A stretch of DNA of 5,162 bases from JAWXUU01 sp044426045. GTDB taxonomy: Bacteria; Bacillota; Clostridia; Christensenellales; CAMQZB01. Numbering within the stretch: the stretch's first letter is position 1; each line of letters opens with the position of its first letter. A program made the translations under genes and the position numbers. This document shows positions 1 through 5,162 of the stretch, piece by piece. The notes under the pieces are model-generated. The model was not told where the DNA came from, did no database searches, and was given only the letters and a program-made list of their open reading frames with translations. Where the stretch lies: assembly GCA_044426045.1 (NCBI GenBank), contig JAWXUX010000030.1:1-5162 (forward strand), given 5' to 3'.

Positions 1-216
1 TGTCCTGCCCCTTCAGCCTTGCAGGTGTTGCAAACCACTCGAACCATCGCCCGTATCTGCAAGTCAGCTCCCCCACTGGGGGCGCTATCGTCTTTGGGGT
101 CTTTGTCCCACTCGCACCAACCAATTTGCAGCGCCCCCAGTGGGGGAGCTGACTTGCGAAGGGTGGTGATGGTTAAAAGTCGCAACCCCAACTCGCAAGG
201 CTGAAGGGGCAGGACA
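1..216. repeat. Large imperfect palindromic (MITE-like) repeat element, two inverted arms
   Basis: Two arms face each other. The outer 22 bp (1-22) are perfectly inverted at 195-216, and an inner 28 bp (59-86) is perfectly inverted at 130-157. The stretches between them (23-58 and 158-194) are diverged but still alignable: both keep GTTGC and AACCATC in order when one is reverse-complemented. The centre (87-129) is a non-repeated spacer. There is no transposase and no credible reading frame, so this is a non-autonomous, MITE- or REP-like element or a recombination product. The left boundary is the window edge, so the element may extend further left. Confidence 0.8.
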
Positions 217-436
217 TCTGAGTGGCATGGGGTGAAGGCTTATCACGGAAACTATATCACGCATGTGGCATTGATGGGCATGCTGTAATAAAAAAGGCGA
301 ATATCTAGCGATTTGTTGCTCTCCGCGGGGCTTTGTTTTGTTTTGCACCTCACCAACCAACTCCCACCAACATCGCCCATTGTTTCCACCTGCGTGATAC
401 AGTCTTCGCAAAACCCCGCACCCACGCCCACTCAAA
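217..436. other. Gene-free spacer between repeat arms, partly degenerate inverted repeat
   Basis: No credible gene is visible. The outer parts (217 to about 290 and about 385-436) are diverged inverted counterparts that prolong the repeat arms on either side. The middle (about 291-384) appears unique. It includes a GC-rich clump near 330-340 followed by T/G-rich sequence, too weak to call a terminator. The minus-strand open frame running through here is built from repeat sequence and has no recognisable domain. Confidence 0.55.
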
Positions 437-557
437 TGTCCTGCCACTTCAGCCTTGCAGGTGTTGCAAACCACTCGAACCATCGCCCGTATCTGCAAGT
501 CAGCTCCCCCACTGGGGGCGCTATTGTCTTTGGGGTCTTTGTCCCACTCGCACCAAC
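437..557 (+). repeat. Direct copy of the left arm plus spacer of the 1-121 repeat
   Basis: Bases 437-557 match 1-121 with two differences (C10 versus A446, C89 versus T525). The copy ends inside what is the central spacer of the first element, and the opposing arm is missing, so this is a half element. Similarity continues weakly to its left: CCACCTGCGTGATA at 386-399 matches the reverse complement of 255-268 with one mismatch. Arms 2 (130 to about 290) and 3 (about 385-522) therefore form a second, larger imperfect palindrome. The near-identity of copies 1 and 3 points to recent duplication or gene conversion. Confidence 0.85.
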
Positions 558-584
558 ATTTCCACAACAAGTCAGCTTCCGCTC

Positions 585-613
585 TTGACAAACGCTACTA
601 CATTGGGTATAAT
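585..613 (+). promoter_or_regulatory. Perfect-consensus sigma-70/sigma-A promoter of the DUF559 gene
   Basis: The -35 box TTGACA (585-590) and -10 box TATAAT (608-613) both match consensus at all six positions and are separated by the optimal 17 bp. Transcription should start near 620, giving a leader of about 26 nt before the ATG at 646. The promoter begins 28 bp after the end of the repeat copy at 437-557. No operator-like palindrome overlaps it, so strong constitutive expression is the simplest reading. Confidence 0.85.
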
Positions 614-645
614 AAAATTAACGAAATCATGAAGTGGGGGCAAAA

Positions 646-1014
646 ATGTCGTACGAGAACAGCGAGATATCAAAGGAGCGAAGTCGCAGGCTACGCAATA
701 AGCAAACGCGAGAGGAAAAATTCTTATGGTACAACTATTTGGCGAAATGCGGGCAAAAATTCCGCAGGCAATATGTGGTTGACCCATATATTGTGGATTT
801 TTATTGCATTAAGCTTGGGCTAGCGATTGAACTTGATGGCGGGCACCATTTTATCGACGAAAAGCAGATATTGCACGATAAACGCAGGACTGAATATCTT
901 GAAAGCAAAGGTATCGAAGTTTTGCGGTTTGACAATTTATTTTTGATGGATGGGTTTGAAACTGTTGTGAAAATGATAGAGGATAAAATTAAAGAGATAC
1001 AAGAACGGGGATAG
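646..1014 (+). CDS. DUF559 family protein, predicted Vsr/PD-(D/E)XK-like endonuclease
   Basis: The 122-residue product has the full DUF559 pattern: basic N-terminus with RRLRNKQTREEKFLW (residues 14-28), KFRRQ (38-42), YIVDFYC (48-54), IELDGGHH (61-68), then a basic helix, YLESKGIEVLRFDN (84-97) and a C-terminal helix. In this fold, related to very-short-patch repair and restriction endonucleases, Asp51, Glu62, Asp64 and His67/His68 are the likely metal-binding or catalytic residues, and all are present. The length is normal for stand-alone members. The natural substrate of the family is not established; DNA cleavage or repair is inferred from the fold. I prefer ATG 646 because the G-run at 636-640 can act as a ribosome binding site 5 nt upstream. 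GTG 634 (126 residues) lies about 14 nt from the predicted transcript start and has no such site. The gene stands alone, with its own promoter (585-613) and terminator. No methyltransferase or other partner is visible. Confidence 0.85.
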   Translation: MSYENSEISKERSRRLRNKQTREEKFLWYNYLAKCGQKFRRQYVVDPYIVDFYCIKLGLAIELDGGHHFIDEKQILHDKRRTEYLESKGIEVLRFDNLFLMDGFETVVKMIEDKIKEIQERG

Positions 1015-1039
1015 TGCAAGCTATTCCTGTTTTTTTTTT
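1006..1039 (+). terminator. Intrinsic terminator overlapping the DUF559 stop codon
   Basis: A 9-bp stem pairs 1006-1014 with 1021-1029 (seven Watson-Crick and two G-U pairs) around the 6-nt loop TGCAAG, and is followed at once by ten T residues (1030-1039). The left arm includes the last two codons and the TAG stop, so coding and termination signals share bases. It should insulate the downstream lipoprotein gene from the strong DUF559 promoter. Confidence 0.9.
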
Positions 1040-1042
1040 GCA

Positions 1043-1068
1043 GTTTGGGGTTCGCCCCTACGAATATT
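1043..1068. repeat. GGGG-TTCG-CCCC hairpin, possible fragment of a dispersed repeat
   Basis: GGGG (1047-1050), TTCG (1051-1054) and CCCC (1055-1058) make a short stem with a very stable UUCG-type tetraloop. On the minus strand the stretch reads CGTAGGGGCGAACCCC, which resembles dispersed GTAGGGGCGAA-type repeats of gut Bacillota. That resemblance is from memory and is not demonstrated within this window. Confidence 0.4.
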
Positions 1069-1076
1069 CCCCCCAA

Positions 1077-1132
1077 CCCCCCCCAAAAAACCCCCCAAAC
1101 GCCCCAAAAAACCCCCAAACGCCCCAAAAAAC
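1077..1132. repeat. C/A-rich tandem repeat, 20-21 bp period, about 2.5 copies
   Basis: Units start at 1081 (21 bp), 1102 (20 bp) and 1122 (partial). Each has the form CCCC-A6-C5 or C6-AAAC-G. The first two units differ only by one C. Strand asymmetry is extreme: almost no G or T on the + strand. Such runs are prone to slippage, so copy number may vary between strains. Confidence 0.85.
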
Positions 1133-1190
1133 TATAAAAATTGCACTAAAACTATAAAAACTGCACTAAAAGTATAAAAAAATGCACAAA
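1131..1190. repeat. AT-rich tandem repeat, exact 20 bp period, three copies
   Basis: The three units 1131-1150, 1151-1170 and 1171-1190 follow ACTATAAAAA-NTGCACTAAA, the third being the most diverged (AGTATAAAAA-AATGCACAAA). Each contributes one TGCAC and two A-tracts about 10 bp apart. The array abuts the C/A-rich repeat and ends just before the predicted -35 box of the large downstream gene. It could be a curved upstream activating region or a set of protein-binding sites. Confidence 0.9.
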
Positions 1191-1206
1191 ATTGTTGCAA
1201 TTTTGT
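1186..1206. promoter_or_regulatory. Perfect 9-bp palindrome overlapping the -35 box (candidate operator)
   Basis: ACAAAATTG (1186-1194) and CAATTTTGT (1198-1206) are perfect inverted repeats separated by TTG. The 21-bp dyad covers the predicted -35 hexamer at 1195-1200, a classic position for a repressor site. The regulator is unknown and none is encoded in this window. No T-tract follows, so a terminator is unlikely. Confidence 0.5.
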
Positions 1207-1223
1207 ACTAGGTGTGGTATATT
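1195..1223 (+). promoter_or_regulatory. Probable extended -10 promoter of the large lipoprotein gene
   Basis: TTGCAA (1195-1200, four of six consensus bases) and TATATT (1218-1223, five of six) are spaced by 17 bp. A TG lies at 1215-1216, one base before the -10 box (extended -10). The predicted start is near 1230, giving a 5' UTR of about 137 nt. The A-tract array immediately upstream would suit an UP-element-like role. Confidence 0.55.
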
Positions 1224-1354
1224 TATTATGTACCATTGGGAAAAAATAGTCTTTTTGTCTTGCCTCCACATGCACACGTGGGCGAAAAATGAATTGGCGA
1301 GGGTTATTCTGATGGGGGTATTTTAAAAATAACTAACAAACTATTGATTTTTTT
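1224..1354 (+). other. Long 5' untranslated leader of the lipoprotein gene
   Basis: No open frame with a ribosome binding site and no riboswitch class I recognise. Only weak local pairings are visible: TCCAC/GTGGG at 1265-1282 with an 8-nt loop, and GTTATT (1303-1308) with AATAAC (1328-1333). Confidence 0.4.
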
Positions 1355-1366
1355 AGGAGGTAGTTT
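1338..1366 (+). promoter_or_regulatory. Strong Shine-Dalgarno within a possible start-site hairpin
   Basis: AGGAGG (1355-1360) lies 6 nt before the ATG at 1367 and fixes the start. AAACTA (1338-1343) is complementary to TAGTTT (1361-1366), which would close a 6-bp A/T-rich stem with the ribosome binding site in its 17-nt loop. The stem is weak, so any effect on translation is conjectural. The AGGAGG call itself is secure. Confidence 0.7.
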
Positions 1367-4300
1367 ATGAAAAACAGAGTTCTACGTTCTGCACTAGCTG
1401 TGATCTTGGTGATTGCAATGGTGTTGACAATGGCTGCTTGCAATAACACTGATCCAGTTGAAACAACTGCACCAGTCGTTACATCTGCACCAGCTGCAAC
1501 AACAACTCCAACAGAAGCGCCAGTCGTGACAGTTGCTCCAACTGATGCACCTGCAGTGGAAGTTGTTGATGACGACGAAGCACAACTTGCTGACTATGGT
1601 ATCACATTCCCAGAATTTGATTTGGAATATGTGGCATCAGGTGATTATGAAGAATACGACATGACATTCGGTCTCAAAGTTGACACAGACAATATCTATC
1701 AAGAAGCATATGATTTCACAATTTCTGCGAAAATCTCTGCTGTGAAACTAGATGGTTCATCACTTTCAAAATCTAAATACGGTGTTGCATCTCTTGATTA
1801 TCTTGACAAACTTAACTACAACGATGCTGGAGATTTTTCTGATTGGACTGGAAGCAGCAAATATTATTTCCAAGTTGCCGCAACTGGTGTTTACACAGTG
1901 ACATACACAATCGAAGTTGAACACGACAAAGATGACGAATATGGCTACTACGCACCAGGCGAAGTTGACGAAAAATATGAAATCACAAAAACTTACACAG
2001 TTGAAAAAGCTGAATTGAAATTGAAAACATCTGACGATGCATTCGAAGTTGAAGACAGCATTTTCTTTGCTGATGCAAAAGTTTCAAAAGGCGACACTTT
2101 CGACACTGAAGTTGGTGGCGATTATTCATATTCTGTTGACGTGACTTCATGTGACGGCACAGTGATTGGCGAATATCCACTTTCAATCACTATCAAAGAT
2201 GACGACAGCAATGTTGTTGATCCAAGTGATATCGTTCTTGACAACTATTATGTGACTGTTTCTGAAGGAACAAGATACATCCTTTCTGCTGAAGACGTTG
2301 CAAAAGCAAACGCTATCAGAAAAATGTACTATAACAACTTCACAAACGGCAAAACAACTGAATATGCTCAAGAAACAATCACTTATTATGAAACTTTGAC
2401 TGCTGGTCAAAAAGTTATGGCTGCAGTTGAAACTGATAACGATGAATGGACAAGAATTTCTGCATACCTAGTTGCTGAAACTCCAGTTGATGAAGATGAT
2501 ATCGAAGAAGTTGAATACAACATGAACAGAGACTACATCATCGACGAAGTTGAAGATGCTATCGATGCTTACATGACTGCTTCAACGACTGCGAAAAAAG
2601 ACGCGGCTTTGACTGCTCTTTGCGAATTGATTCTTTCAATCGATAACACTGCAAATGAATATGGCTCAGATCTTCTTTACGTTTTGGGTAGCTTGTCAAC
2701 TGGTTATTACACTGGAACTGATTATGTTTATACAGTAGTGGCAACAACAAATAATTCAGTCACAACTTACGAGTGGGCTACAACTTCTCCAGAAACTAGT
2801 GCAACAACTTATGCTCCATACGATTCAGTAACAGGTTCTGCATATATTGTTCAAGCTACACCAGCTTCTACTGCTGACCCAGCTGATATTGAAGGGGCTG
2901 TAGCACTTGATACAACAGCATTTGATTACACAAATGATGCTATCGTTTACACAATCTACACAACTGATTATGATGCAAACGATATCAACCTTCTTTCTTT
3001 CCAAGTTTCTGAAGACGACGGTGACTACAGTGCTACATTCGGATACATCATGGGTGAAGTTGTTTCTTCAGCTGCAAAAGGTGTTGTGAATGCTGAATAC
3101 GATGGTTACTTGAAAGATTGGATCGAAGATTATGAAGATGCATTGCACTACTACGGCATCGTTGTGAAAGATCAAGAAATCGAACAAGCTGATATCGACA
3201 ATTTGACAAAATATATCGGCAATATGGAAGGCGAATATGTTGACCTTATCACTTACCAACTAAGCTATAAAGTAGAAGCTGATGACCACGTAGATACAGA
3301 TGATGAAACTGGTCATTACAAGTCAGGAAATGAAGTATTCGACGGAACTGATAAAGTTTCAGCTTTGAATTCAGATTTGGTTGAAGCTGCTGACAAAATC
3401 GTTGCAAGATGGGATGCTTATATCGCTCTTATCGAAGCTTACGGTTTCGAAGATTCTTATATCGATAACGCAAATGCCGACGATATGACAGCAACTTTTG
3501 ATGCAATGAAAGCTCTTCTTGGTTACGACCTTAAAAATGCAACTTTGAAGACAGAAGTTTATGGCACAGATACTGGCGCTGCTGTGTATGAATGTGTCAA
3601 TATAACAACGGTTAAAGCACTTAATTCAGGTTACTACTATTGTTACGCAGGCACTCCAACTATCAGTGATAAGGATATTAACTTGTCTGGTTATACGATA
3701 GCTGATGCGACTGACTATGACTACTATATCATCATTAATGGCGTTAACCGCTACTTCAAATCAAATGACAAATCAACTACGGTAGTGAAATGGGAAGAAA
3801 AAACACTTTCTAACGTATTGTTCGCTTATACTGATCTAGTAACTGGCGATGTTGAATATACAACTCCAGACCTATTCGTTGATAGCGTTCTTGATGCAAC
3901 TGAAACTATGATGCAAGTTGCAATCGCAGTTCAAACTGAAGTTGACGCGGTTAAACAAGATTTGGTTAACTATGTTGTTTCAACTGGTTACTACACTTCA
4001 CACATCAACGGTGCAGCTAACCTAGCTTATGCCGCAGCTCTTGACACTGCAGCTAAACTTTATGGTAATGATGGTAGCGATGTAACAACTTTCAATTATG
4101 TTTATAAAGTAGATTCAGATGGTGTTACTACAGATGCTATTGCAATGTATCCAGCAACTACAGCTTATGCTGATGCCGCAGCTCTAGTTGGTGCTTATAA
4201 TAGTGATTTTGGAACAAGTTATGCAACTACTGGTTGGACTTTGGCTAAAGAAACAGATGATTCAACACTAAGCACAATCTCAACTGCAATCGATACATCA

Positions 4301-4828
4301 AGTTCACTTTCTGATCTTGAAGCATGGATTGATTATCAAGTTCTTGCACAAGCATTGTATGAAGATTCAGACTTCTATTCTGACCTTGAAAAGAAAGGCC
4401 TAGATACTGCAACCGAAGAATTGTTCGAAGATATCATCGAAGGCGCTTGGGATAGAGTAGACGAAATGGACGAAGCTATTGAAGATGGCACATTCACAGA
4501 ACTTTCTGCTGATATGACAACTTCTGGTGCAAATGTGACATTGGAATACGATAACACAGACATGACTTTCACTGCACAATCTGCTGGAAGTACTTTGTAT
4601 AAAACTGCAGCTGCAGCTTTGGCTTCTAGCACAGAAGCAGATGATAAGAGTGCTGTCACTCTTACATTTGGTACTGATGGCAAAATCACTCCTAGTGCTG
4701 CAACAGCAGGAACTTACTACTTCGTAGTTACTGGCACTGTTGAATACACTGGTTCAGAAGCTTACCTTGGTACTTATAAAGATGTTGAAATTCTTGTAAC
4801 TTTGAAAATTACAACAGCAACATCATAA
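1367..4828 (+). CDS. Giant acidic predicted surface lipoprotein, unknown family
   Basis: The 1153-residue protein starts with a lipoprotein signal: basic MKNR, hydrophobic core (residues 9-22) and lipobox MAAC with the modifiable Cys25. Residues 26-67 form a Thr/Ala/Pro/Val linker, probably a cell-wall spacer. About 75-300 look beta-rich and Ig-like, with TGVYTVTYTIE at 173-183 and a LDNYYVTVSEGT strand pair near 291-302. About 303-440, 600-735 and 981-1045 are acidic, probably helical, for example LSDLEAWIDYQVLAQALYED from 981. About 445-590 and 755-970 are Tyr/Thr-rich, with the motif STGYYT at 444-449 and 872-877. Residues 1046-1153 are again beta-rich, ending AGTYYFVVTG...LVTLKI. Besides Cys25 only four cysteines occur (262, 419, 743, 759). 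Asp, Glu, Tyr and Thr are abundant and Arg is scarce. No LPXTG, SLH repeats or C-terminal membrane segment is visible, so anchoring should be by lipid alone. I recognise no catalytic motif. A surface adhesin, ligand-binding or structural role is inference from architecture only. The gene has its own predicted promoter, AGGAGG site and terminator, and no operon partner. Confidence 0.9.
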   Translation: MKNRVLRSALAVILVIAMVLTMAACNNTDPVETTAPVVTSAPAATTTPTEAPVVTVAPTDAPAVEVVDDDEAQLADYGITFPEFDLEYVASGDYEEYDMTFGLKVDTDNIYQEAYDFTISAKISAVKLDGSSLSKSKYGVASLDYLDKLNYNDAGDFSDWTGSSKYYFQVAATGVYTVTYTIEVEHDKDDEYGYYAPGEVDEKYEITKTYTVEKAELKLKTSDDAFEVEDSIFFADAKVSKGDTFDTEVGGDYSYSVDVTSCDGTVIGEYPLSITIKDDDSNVVDPSDIVLDNYYVTVSEGTRYILSAEDVAKANAIRKMYYNNFTNGKTTEYAQETITYYETLTAGQKVMAAVETDNDEWTRISAYLVAETPVDEDDIEEVEYNMNRDYIIDEVEDAIDAYMTASTTAKKDAALTALCELILSIDNTANEYGSDLLYVLGSLSTGYYTGTDYVYTVVATTNNSVTTYEWATTSPETSATTYAPYDSVTGSAYIVQATPASTADPADIEGAVALDTTAFDYTNDAIVYTIYTTDYDANDINLLSFQVSEDDGDYSATFGYIMGEVVSSAAKGVVNAEYDGYLKDWIEDYEDALHYYGIVVKDQEIEQADIDNLTKYIGNMEGEYVDLITYQLSYKVEADDHVDTDDETGHYKSGNEVFDGTDKVSALNSDLVEAADKIVARWDAYIALIEAYGFEDSYIDNANADDMTATFDAMKALLGYDLKNATLKTEVYGTDTGAAVYECVNITTVKALNSGYYYCYAGTPTISDKDINLSGYTIADATDYDYYIIINGVNRYFKSNDKSTTVVKWEEKTLSNVLFAYTDLVTGDVEYTTPDLFVDSVLDATETMMQVAIAVQTEVDAVKQDLVNYVVSTGYYTSHINGAANLAYAAALDTAAKLYGNDGSDVTTFNYVYKVDSDGVTTDAIAMYPATTAYADAAALVGAYNSDFGTSYATTGWTLAKETDDSTLSTISTAIDTSSSLSDLEAWIDYQVLAQALYEDSDFYSDLEKKGLDTATEELFEDIIEGAWDRVDEMDEAIEDGTFTELSADMTTSGANVTLEYDNTDMTFTAQSAGSTLYKTAAAALASSTEADDKSAVTLTFGTDGKITPSAATAGTYYFVVTGTVEYTGSEAYLGTYKDVEILVTLKITTATS

Positions 4829-4829
4829 T

Positions 4830-4842
4830 AAATCAATAGTTT
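4830..4842. repeat. 13-bp inverted copy of the 5' UTR sequence, just after the stop codon
   Basis: AAATCAATAGTTT here is the exact reverse complement of 1338-1350, immediately upstream of the gene's ribosome binding site. The two arms bracket the 3.5-kb gene. They could be mRNA end-pairing sequences, remnants of an inserted cassette, or coincidence in AT-rich DNA. Confidence 0.6.
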
Positions 4843-4894
4843 ATTAAAATAAAAAAAACGGCGAAGCGAGTTTGGGATCTCCCACCGCCCGCCA

Positions 4895-4925
4895 GGGGAC
4901 ACGAGCAATCGTGCCCCCTTTTTTT
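4895..4925 (+). terminator. Intrinsic terminator of the large lipoprotein gene
   Basis: GGGG-A-CACGA (4895-4904) pairs with TCGTG-CCCC (4909-4917) around a GCAA tetraloop, with one bulged A. A C and seven T residues (4919-4925) follow. GCAA is a stable GNRA loop. The stem ends about 90 nt after the stop codon. Confidence 0.85.
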
Positions 4926-4944
4926 GCCCCCAACCTCAATATTT

Positions 4945-4992
4945 CGCGCCCCCCACGGGGGAGCTGGCACGGCTTACCGTGACTGAGGGGGA
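4945..4992 (-). repeat. Palindromic repeat, copy A (48 bp, minus orientation)
   Basis: Read on the minus strand it has TCCCCCTCAGT, a variable hairpin CACGG-TAAG-CCGTG, then CAGCTCCCCC-GTG-GGGGGCGCG. Both ends match copy B at 5045-5087, in opposite orientation, while the central hairpin differs in sequence and length. It resembles high-copy palindromic repeats I associate with clostridial genomes. It has no coding capacity. Confidence 0.8.
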
Positions 4993-5162
4993 CAACATTG
5001 ACGGCGTAGCCCAAAAAACCCGCAACCCACAAAAACCCAACTGATCCCCCTCAGTCGCTACGCGACAGCTCCCCCGAAGGGGGCGCGGATAATGTGTTGG
5101 TATGGCAACCCACAAAACCACGGCAATGTGGCAACCAATGCAAAAACGACGAAAAACGCAAA
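4993..5162. other. Gene-free right flank outside the repeat cores
   Basis: Apart from copy B no gene is supported. A 13-bp direct repeat, GCAACCCACAAAA, occurs at 5022-5034 and 5105-5117 on either side of copy B. It is not adjacent to the element ends, so it is not a clean target-site duplication. The end of the window is A-rich with no recognisable signal. Confidence 0.5.
5045..5087 (+). repeat. Palindromic repeat, copy B (43 bp, plus orientation)
   Basis: TCCCCCTCAGT is followed by the small hairpin TCGC-TAC-GCGA (overlapping its last T) and by CAGCTCCCCC-GAA-GGGGGCGCG. It is inverted relative to copy A across a 52-bp spacer, so the pair makes one large imperfect palindrome (4945-5087). 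The open frames read through it are artefacts of the repeat. Confidence 0.8.

Noticed and set aside
326..358. GC-rich clump followed by T/G-rich sequence as an intrinsic terminator
   Set aside because: The possible stem depends on G-T pairs and the tail is interrupted by G; no gene ends upstream.
85..591. Minus-strand open frame of 168 codons across the left repeats
   Set aside because: It is composed of repeat arms (the same SAPSGGADLQ-like peptide recurs from separate arms), has no domain, no convincing ribosome binding site, and overlaps palindromic DNA.
19..823. Several short plus-strand open frames within and after the repeats (19-204, 313-588, 333-632, 455-823)
   Set aside because: Two begin with the same peptide because they start in duplicate repeat copies; 455-823 runs out of frame into the DUF559 gene. 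None shows a domain or a ribosome binding site.
801..1127. Minus-strand frame covering the C/A-rich repeat and the DUF559 3' end
   Set aside because: Its N-terminus is a Gly/Trp/Phe translation of the tandem repeat and the rest is antisense to a convincing gene.
1077..1190. CRISPR array
   Set aside because: The units are contiguous 20-bp tandem repeats with no unique spacers and no cas genes nearby.
1265..1282. Hairpin in the 5' UTR (TCCAC/GTGGG) as a riboswitch or attenuator
   Set aside because: Only five pairs including one G-T, an 8-nt loop, no T-tract and no recognisable aptamer core.
4375..4689. 104-codon minus-strand frame inside the lipoprotein gene
   Set aside because: Antisense shadow of a long, well-supported coding region, with Ser/Val/Ala-rich low-complexity product and no start signal.
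5022..5117. 13-bp direct repeats GCAACCCACAAAA as target-site duplication of copy B
   Set aside because: They lie 10 and 17 bp away from the element ends rather than abutting them, so insertion duplication is not supported.
4844..5121. Two minus-strand frames in the right flank
   Set aside because: They translate the terminator and palindromic repeats and contain the usual spurious PRGG/PVGGA peptides of such repeats.

Overview
The window looks like chromosomal DNA of a low- to mid-GC Gram-positive anaerobe, most likely a gut-type Clostridia (Bacillota). Three things suggest this: a strong AGGAGG ribosome binding site; a Gram-positive-style lipoprotein signal peptide with a Thr/Ala/Pro linker; and GC-rich palindromic intergenic repeats containing CAGCTCCCCC-N3-GGGGGCGC, which resemble repeats I associate with clostridial genomes. 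The taxonomic call is inference.

Layout. (1) Bases 1-557 hold no credible gene. They are three copies of one repeat unit in +, -, + order, forming large imperfect palindromes. (2) A self-contained single-gene unit follows at 585-1039: a perfect-consensus sigma-70 promoter, a DUF559-type (Vsr/PD-(D/E)XK-like) predicted endonuclease of 122 residues, and an intrinsic terminator whose stem covers the stop codon. (3) Bases 1040-1366 are a non-coding leader region. It has a GGGG-TTCG-CCCC hairpin, two abutting tandem repeats of about 20-bp period with A-tracts spaced near 10 bp, a palindrome over a probable -35 box, an extended -10 box, and a long 5' UTR ending in AGGAGG. (4) Bases 1367-4828 encode a 1153-residue, acidic, Tyr/Asp/Thr-rich predicted surface lipoprotein that I cannot assign to a named family. 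(5) Bases 4829-5162 contain its intrinsic terminator and an inverted pair of palindromic repeats sharing the same GC-rich core as the left flank.

The two genes are in the same direction, but a strong terminator and a separate predicted promoter lie between them, so they are probably independent transcription units. Nothing in the sequence links their functions. I see no multi-gene system, CRISPR array, tRNA or rRNA. The best candidates for something undescribed are the orphan giant lipoprotein with its elaborate control region (curved-DNA candidate, palindrome at -35, complementary 5' and 3' ends) and the family of GC-rich palindromic repeats on both sides of the two genes.
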